Below are positions 46,037-55,336 of a stretch of 64,000 nt of DNA, in pieces. The position numbers and the translations under genes are program-made. The notes below the pieces were generated by a model. That model was not told the origin of the DNA, made no database searches, and saw only the letters and a list, made by a program, of their open reading frames with translations. This DNA is from Acidovorax sp. 69 (lineage in GTDB: Bacteria; Pseudomonadota; Gammaproteobacteria; Burkholderiales; Burkholderiaceae_C). The number at the start of each line of letters is the position of its first letter. Positions within the stretch are counted from its first letter, which is position 1. The DNA lies in assembly GCF_002797445.1 (NCBI RefSeq), contig NZ_PGEP01000001.1, forward strand, positions 4,154,501 through 4,218,500, in the 5' to 3' direction.

Positions 46037-48157
46037 TCATGCGCCCTTGTTCAGGCTGTCGAAATTGCGGCCCTCAGCCACCAGTTGCTCCAGCAGCGGC
46101 GAGGGCTTCCAGAACAGCGGGTCTTCCTTCGCGAATTCGCGGATGTCGGCCAGCACCTTGTCTAGGCCCGCCATGTCGGCCCATTTCATGGGGCCACCAC
46201 GGTGGCGCGGAAAGCCATAGCCCGCCACAAAGGTCACATCCACATCCAGCGGGCGCAGGGCAATGCCCTCGTGCACCACATTGGCCCCTTCGTTGACCAT
46301 GGCGGCCATGTAGCGGCGCATGATCTCGTCGGCGCTGAAGCTGCGGGGCATGACGCCTTTTTTGGCACGCTCGGCGTCCACAATGGCCAGCACTTCCGGG
46401 TCCGGCTGGCCCACGCGGGCGCCATCGGGGTACCGATAAAAGCCCCGCCCCGTCTTCTGGCCAAACCAGCCGCGCTCGCAGATGCGGTCGGCAATTTCCA
46501 CATAGCGGGCCTTCGGGTCGCGCGTGGCGGCGCGGCGTTTGCGGGTGGCCCAGCCAATGTCGCCACCGGCCAGGTCGGTCACCTGGAAGGGGCCCATGGC
46601 AAAGCCAAAGCCGCGCACGGCAGCGTCGATGTCGTACGGGCTGGCGCCGTCTTCGAGCAGGTAGTCGGCCGCCTGCTTGTACACGGCCAGAATGCGGTTG
46701 CCAATGAAACCGTCGCACACACCGGCGCGCACGGGCACCTTTTTCAGCTTCTTGGCCAGCTCGAACGCCGTGGCCACCACGTCGGGCGCCACCTGGGCGG
46801 GCACCACGATCTCCAGCAGCTTCATGATGTTGGCGGGGCTGAAGAAGTGCAGGCCCACCACGTCCTGCGGGCGGCTTGTGGCGGCGGCAATGGCGTCGAT
46901 GTCGAGGTAAGACGTGTTGGTGGCCAGCACCGCACCGGGCTTGCACACGCGGTCCAGCTCGCGGAACACGGCCTTCTTCACTTCGATGTCTTCAAACACG
47001 GCTTCGATCACGAGGTCCACCTGGGCGATGTCGGCGTAGTCGGTGCTGCCGGTGTAGCGCGCCATCACGGCGGCCTGGGCAGCGTCGGTCATGCGGCCCT
47101 TGGCTACCAGGGCGTTGTAGACCTTCTCGACATTGGCGCGGCCCCGGGCAATGGATTCGGCATCGCGCTCGATCATGGTCACCGGCAGGCCCGCATCCAG
47201 CGCCGCCACCGCAATGCCCGCGCCCATGGTGCCGCCACCGATGACGGCAATGCGGGCGACAGGGCGTGGCTGCGTAGCCCGCGCCTCTGGCACCTTGACG
47301 ACCTCGCGTTCGGCAAAAAAGGCGTGGATGAGCCCGGCGCGCTGCGGGCTGTCGATGCATTCCATGAACAGGGCGCGTTCGCGCTGCATGCCTTCATCAA
47401 AGGGCAGCTGCAACGCCGCCTGCACGCATTCGATGATCTTGAGCGGCGAGAACAGGCCGCGCGATTTCTTGGCGGTCTCGGCCTTTTGTTCTCCCAGCCA
47501 GACCAGCGCGGCCTGCGGCTCAGCAATCACCAAGTCGCGGGTGCGGCGCACGGGGGCCTGGGCGGCCAACAGTTCACGCACATAGGCCAGGCCTGCGGCC
47601 AGTGGGTCGGTGCCGTCCACCAGCTTGTCGACCAGGCCCGCCTGCAGTGCGGCTTGCGCCTTCAGGGGCTGGCCGCTGAGCATCAGGGTGGTGGCGGCCT
47701 GCACGCCCATCAGGCGCGGTGCGCGCTGCGTGCCACCGGAGCCGGGCAGCAGGCCCAGGTTCACCTCGGGCAGGCCGAGCGTGGCGGCAGGCAATGCCAG
47801 GCGGTAGTGGGCCGACAGCGCCACTTCCAGACCACCGCCCAGGGCTGCACCGTGCAGCACGGCCACCACGGGCTTGTCCGAGTCTTCGATGGCGCGGCAG
47901 ACCTGGGGCAGCAGCGGGGAGACGGGCGGCTGGCCAAACTCACGGATGTCGGCCCCCGCAATGAAAGCCTTGCCGGCGCCCACCAGCAGCACGGCGGCCA
48001 CGGCAGCGTCGGCCTGTGCCTGCTCCATGGCGGCCAGAAGGCCCTGGCGAACCGCGGCACCCAAGGCGTTGACGGGTGGGTTGTCGATGGTGACGACCAG
48101 CACATCGCCACGAAGCGCAGCAGTCACAACGGAAGAAGCGGGGATGGCAGCGCCCAT
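46037..48157 (-). CDS. Bifunctional enoyl-CoA hydratase / 3-hydroxyacyl-CoA dehydrogenase (FadB/FadJ, PimF type)
   Basis: A 706-residue fusion enzyme. The N-terminal crotonase domain has GKAFIAGADIREFGQ and GLPEVNLGLLPGSGGTQR, with the catalytic Glu pattern of true hydratases. The second half has the NAD-binding motif IAVIGGGTMGAGIAVAALDAG (about 305-325), the dehydrogenase signature VGLHFFSPANIMKLLEIV and GFIGNRILAVY. It performs hydration and oxidation in one chain, like PimF. The start at 48157 (MGAAIPASSV) is the first Met consistent with the fold. It heads the run and diverges from a LysR gene. Confidence 0.95.
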   Translation of the reverse strand: MGAAIPASSVVTAALRGDVLVVTIDNPPVNALGAAVRQGLLAAMEQAQADAAVAAVLLVGAGKAFIAGADIREFGQPPVSPLLPQVCRAIEDSDKPVVAVLHGAALGGGLEVALSAHYRLALPAATLGLPEVNLGLLPGSGGTQRAPRLMGVQAATTLMLSGQPLKAQAALQAGLVDKLVDGTDPLAAGLAYVRELLAAQAPVRRTRDLVIAEPQAALVWLGEQKAETAKKSRGLFSPLKIIECVQAALQLPFDEGMQRERALFMECIDSPQRAGLIHAFFAEREVVKVPEARATQPRPVARIAVIGGGTMGAGIAVAALDAGLPVTMIERDAESIARGRANVEKVYNALVAKGRMTDAAQAAVMARYTGSTDYADIAQVDLVIEAVFEDIEVKKAVFRELDRVCKPGAVLATNTSYLDIDAIAAATSRPQDVVGLHFFSPANIMKLLEIVVPAQVAPDVVATAFELAKKLKKVPVRAGVCDGFIGNRILAVYKQAADYLLEDGASPYDIDAAVRGFGFAMGPFQVTDLAGGDIGWATRKRRAATRDPKARYVEIADRICERGWFGQKTGRGFYRYPDGARVGQPDPEVLAIVDAERAKKGVMPRSFSADEIMRRYMAAMVNEGANVVHEGIALRPLDVDVTFVAGYGFPRHRGGPMKWADMAGLDKVLADIREFAKEDPLFWKPSPLLEQLVAEGRNFDSLNKGA

Positions 48158-48312
48158 GCGGGTAAGTCTCCTGGTCAGTGGCGGGTGCCGTTGGATGAAC
48201 CCGCGATTGTTGATGCGTGAAGTTATCTTGACAATTACATAGCGCATTGACAGACTGTTAAAGAAATTTTGACAAACAACGCAAAACCGCGGCTTCGCGC
48301 CGTCTCTGATTC
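48158..48312. promoter_or_regulatory. Divergent promoter region, FadJ-like gene / LysR gene
   Basis: About 155 bp with an AT-rich centre. TTGACA occurs at about 48227 and again (TTGACAG, TTTTGACA) downstream, giving possible -35 boxes. LysR targets are usually TN11A motifs; I could not choose one with confidence. Confidence 0.4.
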
Positions 48313-49230
48313 ATGGAACTGACCTCCCTGACCGTGCTGGTCGACATCCTCGATGCAGGCAACCTCAGCCAGGCGGCGCGCAACCTGAAGATGACGCGCG
48401 CCAACGTCAGCTACCACCTGCACCAGCTGGAAAAATCGGTGGGTGTGCAGCTGGTGCGCCGCACCACGCGCCGGGTGGAGCCCACCGAGGTGGGCCTGCG
48501 GCTGTACGCACATGGCCGCGCCATCCAGAACGAGATGCTGGCCGCGCGCGAAACCATCACCACATTGGGCCAAGGCCTTCAGGGGCGGGTGGGCCTGAGC
48601 GTTCCCAGCGGCTACGGGCAAATGGTCATGTCCGACTGGTTGATCGACTTCAAGCGGCTGTACCCCGGCATCGTGCTCGATGTGCGCTTTGAAAACCGGG
48701 TGGACGATTTGATCCGCGATGAGGTGGACATCGCCATCCGCGTGATGCCAGAGCCCCCGCCCACGCTGGTGGCACGCGACCTGGGCAGCGTGCGATACAT
48801 CGCCTGTGCCTCTCGGGAGTACGCCAAAGCGCAGGGGCTTCCCCAAAGCTTCGAAGCGCTGAGGGCCGCGCCGGTGATCACCTCAGGCGTGGTGGGCAAA
48901 CAATTGCGCCTGCGCGGCTACCGGGGCGACGAGCGCCAGGAGGTGCTGCTAGAGCCCACCATCATCTCCGAGCACTTTCCGTTTTTGCGCCAGGGCATCC
49001 TGGCCGGTCTGGGTGTGGGGCTGGTGCCTGACTATGTGGTGCAGGACGCCGTGACCAGCGGCGAAGTGCTGACCACGTTGGATGACTGGCGGCTGAGCAT
49101 TTTTGGCACCCAGATGTTCATGCTCTACATGCCCAACCGCCACCAGACACGGGCGGTGCGCACCTGCATTGATTACTTGCTGGGGCGGGCGTTACCCGCC
49201 GCCGAGCCCACAGTGACCGCAGAGTCCTGA
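48313..49230 (+). CDS. LysR-family regulator of the acid-degradation run
   Basis: A 305-residue LysR protein. Helix-turn-helix in NLSQAARNLKMTRANVSYHLHQLEKSVGVQLVRR (about 17-50), then the effector domain (GRVGLSVPSGYGQMVMSDWLIDFKRLYPGIVLDVRFENR...). It belongs to the CrgA/AaeR-like branch by overall look (inference). Divergent from the twelve-gene beta-oxidation run, it is the likely activator or repressor. It ends before a family A repeat and a double hairpin. Confidence 0.9.
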   Translation: MELTSLTVLVDILDAGNLSQAARNLKMTRANVSYHLHQLEKSVGVQLVRRTTRRVEPTEVGLRLYAHGRAIQNEMLAARETITTLGQGLQGRVGLSVPSGYGQMVMSDWLIDFKRLYPGIVLDVRFENRVDDLIRDEVDIAIRVMPEPPPTLVARDLGSVRYIACASREYAKAQGLPQSFEALRAAPVITSGVVGKQLRLRGYRGDERQEVLLEPTIISEHFPFLRQGILAGLGVGLVPDYVVQDAVTSGEVLTTLDDWRLSIFGTQMFMLYMPNRHQTRAVRTCIDYLLGRALPAAEPTVTAES

Positions 49231-49251
49231 TCAGCACGTTGACTGCATTTT

Positions 49252-49312
49252 GTATAAAAAAGGCTGCAGGCGCTGGTTGAATATGCGCCAGTAGCTATAT
49301 TTTTTATAGCAA
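49252..49312. repeat. Dispersed palindromic repeat, family A
   Basis: TGTATAAAAAAGGCTGCAGGCGCTGGTTGAATATGCGCCAGTAGCTATATTTTTTATAGC, a well-preserved copy after the LysR gene (stop at 49230). Its A and T flanks could also make it act as a terminator. Confidence 0.85.
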
Positions 49313-49333
49313 ATGTCATTCCTGCGGAATGCC

Positions 49334-49374
49334 GTCGCCCTGCGGGCGACAGCGCCGCACACCGGTGCGGCGCT
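49334..49374. other. Double hairpin between convergent genes
   Basis: GTCGCCC-TGC-GGGCGAC is followed at once by AGCGCCGCAC-ACCG-GTGCGGCGCT: two perfect stems in a row, five bases before the dppF-like stop. Neither has a T run; a REP-like element or mRNA 3'-end protector is possible. Confidence 0.6.
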
Positions 49375-49379
49375 GGGCG

Positions 49380-50414
49380 TCAGATACGCCCCTCCTCCAC
49401 CGCGTGGCACGCAATGCGGATGCCGCCAATGCTCTTGAGCTGGGGGCGCTCTGAGCGGCAGCGGTCGTTCACATGCGGGCAGCGCGGGTTGAACGCGCAA
49501 CCGGGCGGTGGGTTCAATGGGTTAGGCACCTCGCCCTGCACCGGAGTGCGCGCCTTGCCGGTGTCGTGCATCTTGGGGATGGCATCGAGCAGCATGCGCG
49601 TGTAGGGGTGGCGCGGGGTGTCAAACAGCGTGTGTTTGTCGGCCAGCTCCACCAGGCGGCCCAGGTACATCACGCCCACCTGGTCGCTCACGTGGCGCAC
49701 CACGGCTAGGTTGTGGCTGATGAACAGGTAGGTCAGCTGCCGCTCGCGCTGCAGGTCCTTCATGATGTTGAGCACTTGCGCCTGTACCGACACGTCGAGC
49801 GCCGAAGTGGGCTCGTCGCACACCAGAAACTCGGGCTCGGTGGCCAGAGCACGGGCGATGGAAATGCGCTGGCGCTGCCCGCCCGAGAACTGGTGCGGGT
49901 ACTTGACCATGTCGAGCGGCGACAGGCCTACGGATTGGAGCAGCTCACCCACACGCTGTTTCAGCTCGGCCTTGTCGGTGATGAGGCCGTGTTCCTTGAG
50001 CGGCTCGCCGATGATGTCTTCGACCAGCCAGCGCGGGTTCAAACTCGCGTAGGGGTCCTGGAAGATCATCTGGATGCGGCGGCGCATGGCCTGCGCATCC
50101 TTGCCCTTGAAGGCAGCGTGTGCATCCTGGTTGTCAAACGTGAGGCCGCCGCGTGTGGGCTCGTACAGCCCCACCAGCAGGCGGGCCACGGTGCTTTTGC
50201 CGCAGCCAGACTCGCCCACCAGGGCCAAGGTTTTGCCTTTTTCGATCTCGAAGCTGACGCCGTCCACAGCATGCAGCAACGTACGGGGCTTGCGCTCCAG
50301 CACGCGGTTGAGCCAGGGTGCGGACACGTCAAAAGTCTTGGCCAGGTCGTGCGCCTGCACCAGGGCTTTGCTTTTGACGGTGGCAGCGGTTGAGGTGTTG
50401 GCGGCGGTGCTCAT
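49380..50414 (-). CDS. Dipeptide/oligopeptide ABC transporter ATPase (DppF type)
   Basis: A 344-residue ATPase of the peptide/nickel importer family. Walker [10 protein letters not shown] (about 68-76), Q-loop [12 protein letters not shown], signature [15 protein letters not shown], Walker [16 protein letters not shown] and the C-terminal oligo/dipeptide domain with [20 protein letters not shown] (the iron-sulfur-like cysteine cluster found in Dpp/Opp ATPases). Last gene of the operon; overlaps dppD-like by 4 nt. Confidence 0.94.
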   Translation of the reverse strand: MSTAANTSTAATVKSKALVQAHDLAKTFDVSAPWLNRVLERKPRTLLHAVDGVSFEIEKGKTLALVGESGCGKSTVARLLVGLYEPTRGGLTFDNQDAHAAFKGKDAQAMRRRIQMIFQDPYASLNPRWLVEDIIGEPLKEHGLITDKAELKQRVGELLQSVGLSPLDMVKYPHQFSGGQRQRISIARALATEPEFLVCDEPTSALDVSVQAQVLNIMKDLQRERQLTYLFISHNLAVVRHVSDQVGVMYLGRLVELADKHTLFDTPRHPYTRMLLDAIPKMHDTGKARTPVQGEVPNPLNPPPGCAFNPRCPHVNDRCRSERPQLKSIGGIRIACHAVEEGRI

Positions 50415-51397
50415 GCGATCACCTCGGCTTTTGTCGTGGCACCAGCGTGCAGCCAGCAGGCGGCCCGGGTGGGGCCTGCGTCCATCAGGTCAGGGCGGTC
50501 GGTCATGCAACGGTCAAAGGTCTTGGGGCAACGCGGGTTGTAGGCGCAGCCCTTGGGGATGGCATTCAGGCGGGGCATGGCTCCGTCGATCTGGTTCAGG
50601 CGCTCGCGGTCCTGCTCCATGTCGGGGATGGAAGCCATCAGCCCTGCGGTATAGGGGTGGGCCGGCTTGTTGATCACAACGTGCACCGGGCCGATTTCGG
50701 CCACACGGCCGGCATACAACACAGCCACCCGGTCGCAGGTTTCGGCGATCACACCCATGTCATGGGTGATGAGCATGACGGCCGCACCACGCGATTTGCA
50801 GATGTTCTTGAGCAGCGTGATGATCTGCGCCTGAATAGACACATCCAGCGCGGTGGTGGGCTCGTCGGCCACGATGAGCTTGGGCTCAGCCGCCAAGGCC
50901 AAAGCAATCACCACGCGCTGGCGCATGCCGCCAGAGAACTGGTGCGGGTAGTGGTCAATGCGCTCTGCCGCAGCGGGAATGCCGGTGTCCTGCAACAACG
51001 CGATGGCACGCTGGCGCGCCTCGGCGGGCGTGACCGGCAGGTGGGCCAGGATGGTCTCGGTAAGCTGACGGCCCACCGTGTACAGCGGGTTCAGCGATGT
51101 CAGCGGGTCTTGAAAGATCGCGCCGATGTGGCGGCCGCGGATATGACGCATTTCCTCGTTGTTGAGGTTGTCGATGCGTTTGCCTTCCAGCAGGATCTGG
51201 CCAGACGCCACGCGGCCCGGTGGCTCCAGCAGGCCGATGATGGCGGCACCGGTGAGCGACTTGCCCGCACCGGACTCCCCCACCACACCCAGGATCTCGC
51301 CGGGTGCGATAGAGAAGGAAATGTCGTCCAGGGCGCGCAGGGTGCCGCGACGGCTCGGGAATTCGACAACGAGGTTTTTGACTTCTAGGAGACTCAT
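50411..51397 (-). CDS. Dipeptide/oligopeptide ABC transporter ATPase (DppD type)
   Basis: A 328-residue partner ATPase. Walker [10 protein letters not shown] (about 39-47), [16 protein letters not shown], signature [15 protein letters not shown], Walker [15 protein letters not shown], and the C-terminal [20 protein letters not shown] cysteine cluster. Forms the ATP-hydrolysing pair with the DppF-like protein. Starts 21 bp after the permease gene. Confidence 0.94.
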   Translation of the reverse strand: MSLLEVKNLVVEFPSRRGTLRALDDISFSIAPGEILGVVGESGAGKSLTGAAIIGLLEPPGRVASGQILLEGKRIDNLNNEEMRHIRGRHIGAIFQDPLTSLNPLYTVGRQLTETILAHLPVTPAEARQRAIALLQDTGIPAAAERIDHYPHQFSGGMRQRVVIALALAAEPKLIVADEPTTALDVSIQAQIITLLKNICKSRGAAVMLITHDMGVIAETCDRVAVLYAGRVAEIGPVHVVINKPAHPYTAGLMASIPDMEQDRERLNQIDGAMPRLNAIPKGCAYNPRCPKTFDRCMTDRPDLMDAGPTRAACWLHAGATTKAEVIA

Positions 51398-51418
51398 GGG
51401 GTCGTCACTTCTTCTGGT

Positions 51419-52330
51419 TCAACGCAGGCGTGGATTGAGGGCATCACGCAGCCAGTCACCCAGCAGGTTCACCGACAGGGCAATCAGCACCAGCATGGCG
51501 CCGGGGAACACGGTGATCCACCATTCGCCCGAGAACAGGTAATCGTTACCAATGCGGATCAGCGTGCCCAGCGAAGGCGACGTGGGCGGGGCCCCGACGC
51601 CCAGGAAGGACAACGTGGCCTCGGTAATGATGGCCGTGGCCACCTGGATAGTGGCCAGCACGAGCACCGGGCCCATGACATTGGGCAGCACATGCTTGCG
51701 CATGATGCGCAGCGGCGAGACACCCGTCACGCGGGCAGCCTGGACGTATTCCTTGTTGCGTTCCACCAGCGTAGAGCCGCGCACGGTGCGCGCGTACTGT
51801 ACCCAGCCAGTGAGCGAGATGGAGATGATCAGCACGCCAAAGGCCAGGGACTCATGCGCATTGGGGAACAGCGCACGGCCGACACCCGCAATCAGCAGGG
51901 CAACCAGGATGGCAGGGAAGGACAGCATCACGTCGCACAGGCGCATGAGCACGGCATCAACCCAGCCGCCGCGAAAACCCGCCAGCAGGCCAAAGGCCAC
52001 GCCCACCACCACCGAGAGCACCACCGACGCGATGCCCACTACCAGCGAAATGCGTGCGCCGTAGATCACAGCAGAAAGGATGTCGCGGCCCTGGTCGTCA
52101 GTGCCCAAGGGGTATTTCAGAGAGCCCAGTTCACTCCAGGCGGGTGGCAACCGCGCATCGCTCAGCTCCAGCGTGGTCAGATCAAACGGGTTGTGGGGGG
52201 CGACCCATCCGGCAAATACCGAACAGAACAGGCAGATCAGCGCAATCGCGGCGGCGACCATCGCCATCGGGGACGTGCGAAAGCTGTAGCCAACATCGCT
52301 GTCGAGCCAGCGGGCAAGGGTAGTTTTCAT
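51419..52330 (-). CDS. Dipeptide ABC transporter permease (DppC type)
   Basis: A 303-residue permease with an N-terminal helix (FRTSPMAMVAAAIALICLFCSVFAGW), the DppC/OppC-specific periplasmic segment (YPLGTDDQGRDILSAVIYGARISLVVG) and the EAA loop EYVQAARVTGVSPLRIMRKHVLPNVMGP. The start at 52330 (MKTTLARWLDSDVGY) is chosen over a longer in-frame version, which would run into the upstream hairpin. Confidence 0.94.
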   Translation of the reverse strand: MKTTLARWLDSDVGYSFRTSPMAMVAAAIALICLFCSVFAGWVAPHNPFDLTTLELSDARLPPAWSELGSLKYPLGTDDQGRDILSAVIYGARISLVVGIASVVLSVVVGVAFGLLAGFRGGWVDAVLMRLCDVMLSFPAILVALLIAGVGRALFPNAHESLAFGVLIISISLTGWVQYARTVRGSTLVERNKEYVQAARVTGVSPLRIMRKHVLPNVMGPVLVLATIQVATAIITEATLSFLGVGAPPTSPSLGTLIRIGNDYLFSGEWWITVFPGAMLVLIALSVNLLGDWLRDALNPRLR

Positions 52331-52350
52331 TGTGGGAAACCAGTAAACAG

Positions 52351-52389
52351 GCAACAACCCACGCAGCGGGTAGCCACGTGTGTTGTTGC
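52351..52389 (-). other. Intercistronic hairpin after binding-protein gene
   Basis: GCAACAAC-C-CACG pairs with CGTG-T-GTTGTTGC (13-base arms with one mismatch, 13-base loop) between the binding protein and DppC genes. There is no T run, so mRNA stabilisation of the upstream gene is more likely than termination (inference). Confidence 0.6.
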
Positions 52390-52442
52390 GGGCTTGGAGT
52401 AGCCGATGGCGTTGTTTTTTCTTGTGTCTCGCTACGTGCGAC

Positions 52443-54026
52443 TTACTTGTCGATGCTCATCCATTTGAATGGCATGTAGTTGTCGGCCATCTGCACCAGC
52501 TTGACCTTCTTGCTCACGCCCCAGGCCAGCGCCTGCTGGTGCAGTGGCAGGTGGCCCACATCGGCACTGTGCAGGTCAAAGGCTTCCTTGATCATGGCGT
52601 CACGCTTGGCCTTGTCGGTCTCAACCAGAATCTTCTTGGTCAGCTCGTCCAGCTTGGGGTTGCAATAGGCACCCAGGTTGAACTGGCCCGCGCCACCCTT
52701 GTCGTCGGGGCAGATCATCAGCGCATTGAGCGCGTTGTGCGCGTCGTACGTGGTGGGGGTCCAGCCCAGCATATAGAAGCTGGTGTCGCGGCGCAGCACC
52801 TTGGGGAAATAGGTGCCCTTGGTTTCGGCCTGAAGGTTGATCTTGACGTTGATGCGCGACAGGTTGGCCGCGACGGTCTGGCAAATGCGGCCGTCATTCA
52901 CATAACGGTCATTGGGGCAGTTCATGCTAACTTCAAAGCCATTGGGGTAGCCCGCTTCGGCCATCAGCTTCTTGGCAGCTTCCACGTCGTAAGGGAGGCG
53001 CTTGACGTCTGGCTGGAATCCGTTGACACCAGGGCCCACCATCAGGGCCGATGGGTTGGACGCCCCACGCATCACGGTCTTCTTGATGCCGTCGATGTCG
53101 ATGGCCTGATAGAAGGCCTGGCGTACGCGCTTGTCCTTGAAGGGGTTCTTGCCCTTGACGTTGGAATACAGCAACTCGTCCCGCTTTTGGTCCATGCCCA
53201 GGAAGATGGTGCGCAACTCAGGGCCGGTGATGGCGCGCGCATTGGCACTGCTGTTGATGCGGTCGATGTCTTGCACGGGCACCGGCTCCATCACGTCGAC
53301 CTCACCCGACAACAAGGCCGCCACGCGCGTCGCGTCGTTGCCAATGGGGGTGAAAACGACCTCGGTCGCATTGCCTTCGATCTTGCCCCAGTAAGCGCCG
53401 TTGCGCACGAACACGGAGCGCACATTGGGCTGGCGCTCGCGCAGCCGGTAAGGGCCTGTGCCGTTGGCGCGGAACGATGCCGCGTTTTCGATGCCCTTGC
53501 GGCGGTCCACCGGCATGACGGCCTGGTTGGTCTCACACCATTTTTTGCTCATCATGTACGAGGTGGTGATCACATCCGGCAAGATGGGCTGCGGTGCCAT
53601 GGTGTCGATTTCGACCGTGTGATCATCAATCTTGCGAACCTGCTTGATGTCGCTGTTGGTTGCCTTCATGTCGGAGCCTTCGCCCTTCATGCGGGCAAAG
53701 CTGAAGATCACGTCATCGGCGGTGAAGGGGGTGCCGTCATGAAATTGCACACCCTTGCGCAGCTCAAAGCGCCATACGGTGGGTGCCGTCTGCTTCCAGC
53801 TGGTTGCCAGCGCCGGGGCCAGGCTCAGGTCCTTGTTGCGGCCCACCAGGGGTTCGTACACGTTGCTGGTGACGCTCAGTTGCAGCGACTCATTGAGCGA
53901 GTGCGGGTCCATCGAGAGCGCGTCGCCCTGGTTGGCGATGCGCACTGTCTGTGCGTGGGCTACCAAACTCGCCGCCGTCAGCGCAGCAAAGAGGGCGGTA
54001 ACGACAACTTTTTTCTGGAATTTCAT
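52443..54026 (-). CDS. Peptide ABC transporter substrate-binding protein A (family 5)
   Basis: A 527-residue DppA/OppA-type binding protein with a signal peptide ending VAHA (about residue 25). The first strand is QTVRIANQGDALSMDPHSLNESLQLSVTSNVYEPL; the family 5 signature region is LRKGVQFHDGTPFTADDVIFSFARM. It shares the operon with a second family 5 protein (56458-58038), about 50% alike by eye in the N-terminal part. Two receptors on one transporter suggest two substrate sets. Confidence 0.92.
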   Translation of the reverse strand: MKFQKKVVVTALFAALTAASLVAHAQTVRIANQGDALSMDPHSLNESLQLSVTSNVYEPLVGRNKDLSLAPALATSWKQTAPTVWRFELRKGVQFHDGTPFTADDVIFSFARMKGEGSDMKATNSDIKQVRKIDDHTVEIDTMAPQPILPDVITTSYMMSKKWCETNQAVMPVDRRKGIENAASFRANGTGPYRLRERQPNVRSVFVRNGAYWGKIEGNATEVVFTPIGNDATRVAALLSGEVDVMEPVPVQDIDRINSSANARAITGPELRTIFLGMDQKRDELLYSNVKGKNPFKDKRVRQAFYQAIDIDGIKKTVMRGASNPSALMVGPGVNGFQPDVKRLPYDVEAAKKLMAEAGYPNGFEVSMNCPNDRYVNDGRICQTVAANLSRINVKINLQAETKGTYFPKVLRRDTSFYMLGWTPTTYDAHNALNALMICPDDKGGAGQFNLGAYCNPKLDELTKKILVETDKAKRDAMIKEAFDLHSADVGHLPLHQQALAWGVSKKVKLVQMADNYMPFKWMSIDK

Positions 54027-54118
54027 GGAAATCTCCTGGTAGTGAAAGTGGGGGGGAAAGTACGGGACTTCCGGGGTGAGTGAGTGTGCAAAAGAAGGTA
54101 CTGGTCAGCAAGACCGCC

Positions 54119-55336
54119 TCAGGGCATGGCCAGGGGCATGGCCTGCTCGATCAGGCTGGCGTGCAACGCAGAGCCCAGGGGCAGGATGTCATCATTGAAG
54201 TCATAGCGGCTGTTGTGCAAGGCGCTGCCACTGGACCCCGTGCCTTGGCCAATGCGCAGGTACGCACCCGGCCGCGTCTGGAGCATGAAAGAGAAGTCTT
54301 CCGCGCCCATGCTGGGCTCCAGATCGCGCACCACATGGTCCGCACCCAGAAGGGACTCGGCCACGTCGCCCGCGAAAAGCGCCTCGCTCTCGCTGTTGAT
54401 CGTGGCGGGGTAGATGCGCTCGTAGTGCACGGTGGCCGTAGCCCCAAAGCCCAGCGCAATGGCATTGCACAGCTCCTTGAGGCGCTTCTCCACCATCTCC
54501 TGCACCTGGGGGTCGAACGTGCGGACGGTGCCCACCAGCGTGGCCGAACCCGGCAGCACACTGAACGCGCCGAGGTCACCCGCCTGCATGGCACACAGGC
54601 TGACCACGGCACCATCGATCGGGCGTACATTGCGCGACACAATAGTCTGCGCCGCCGTGATGATGTGCGCGGCCACCACCACCACGTCCACCGTCTGATA
54701 AGCGTGGGCTCCATGGCCACCACGGCCGGTGATCTCGACAGTAAAACGATCGGCTGCCGCCATCATGGGGCCGGAGTTGATACCCACTGTGCCGGGTTTC
54801 ATGGCAGGCCAGTTGTGCATGGCGAAGATGGATTGCACCGGAAACCGGTCAAAAAGACCATCCTCCATCATGACCCGTGCACCGGCGAAACCCTCCTCAC
54901 CGGGCTGAAAGACCAGCACCGCGGTGCCGTCGAAATTGCGGGTTTCAGCCAGATAGCGGGCGGCGCCCACCAACATGGCGGTGTGGCCATCATGGCCGCA
55001 GCCATGCATCAGCCCTTGCTTGCACGACTTCCAGGAGAAGTCGTTTTGCTCTGTCAGGGGCAGCGCATCCATGTCGGCCCTCAGCCCCACCATGCTGCCA
55101 CTGGAGGTGCTGCGCCCACGAATCACACCCACAATGCCGGTTCGCCCGATGCCGTCATGGATCTCGTCCACACCGCAAAGCTTCAAGGCTTCTTTCACAC
55201 GTTTGCCTGTGTAAACCTCCTCAAAGCCCAGCTCCGGGTGGGCATGCAAGTCACGCCGCAGTGCCGTCAATTCGGGGTGGTATTGGGCAATGTGCGCAAA
55301 CGCCCGACCGCCCGCCTTCAGACGAGGGCCCTGCAT
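54119..55336 (-). CDS. M20 family amidohydrolase (hippurate hydrolase-like)
   Basis: A 405-residue metal-dependent peptidase/deacylase without a signal peptide, so cytoplasmic. Motifs: GLRADMDALPLTE, the metal-binding HGCGHDGHTAMLVGAARYL (about 114-132), FQPGEEGFAGARVMMEDG with the catalytic Glu, GRGGHGAHAYQTVD and MGAEDFSFML near the end. The family removes the acyl group from N-acyl amino acids (hippurate, acetylated amino acids). Its start shares one base with the permease stop (TGATG), so it is tightly coupled to uptake: the transporter probably brings in N-acyl amino acids or small peptides that this enzyme splits. Confidence 0.92.
   Translation of the reverse strand: MQGPRLKAGGRAFAHIAQYHPELTALRRDLHAHPELGFEEVYTGKRVKEALKLCGVDEIHDGIGRTGIVGVIRGRSTSSGSMVGLRADMDALPLTEQNDFSWKSCKQGLMHGCGHDGHTAMLVGAARYLAETRNFDGTAVLVFQPGEEGFAGARVMMEDGLFDRFPVQSIFAMHNWPAMKPGTVGINSGPMMAAADRFTVEITGRGGHGAHAYQTVDVVVVAAHIITAAQTIVSRNVRPIDGAVVSLCAMQAGDLGAFSVLPGSATLVGTVRTFDPQVQEMVEKRLKELCNAIALGFGATATVHYERIYPATINSESEALFAGDVAESLLGADHVVRDLEPSMGAEDFSFMLQTRPGAYLRIGQGTGSSGSALHNSRYDFNDDILPLGSALHASLIEQAMPLAMP

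Noticed and set aside
46202..48220. Long open frame (672 codons) antisense to the FadJ-like gene
   Set aside because: His/Gly/Ala-rich shadow typical of high-GC DNA; the minus-strand gene has clear catalytic motifs. The same applies to similar frames opposite edd (8662-10506) and opposite the ABC permease gene (29072-30682).
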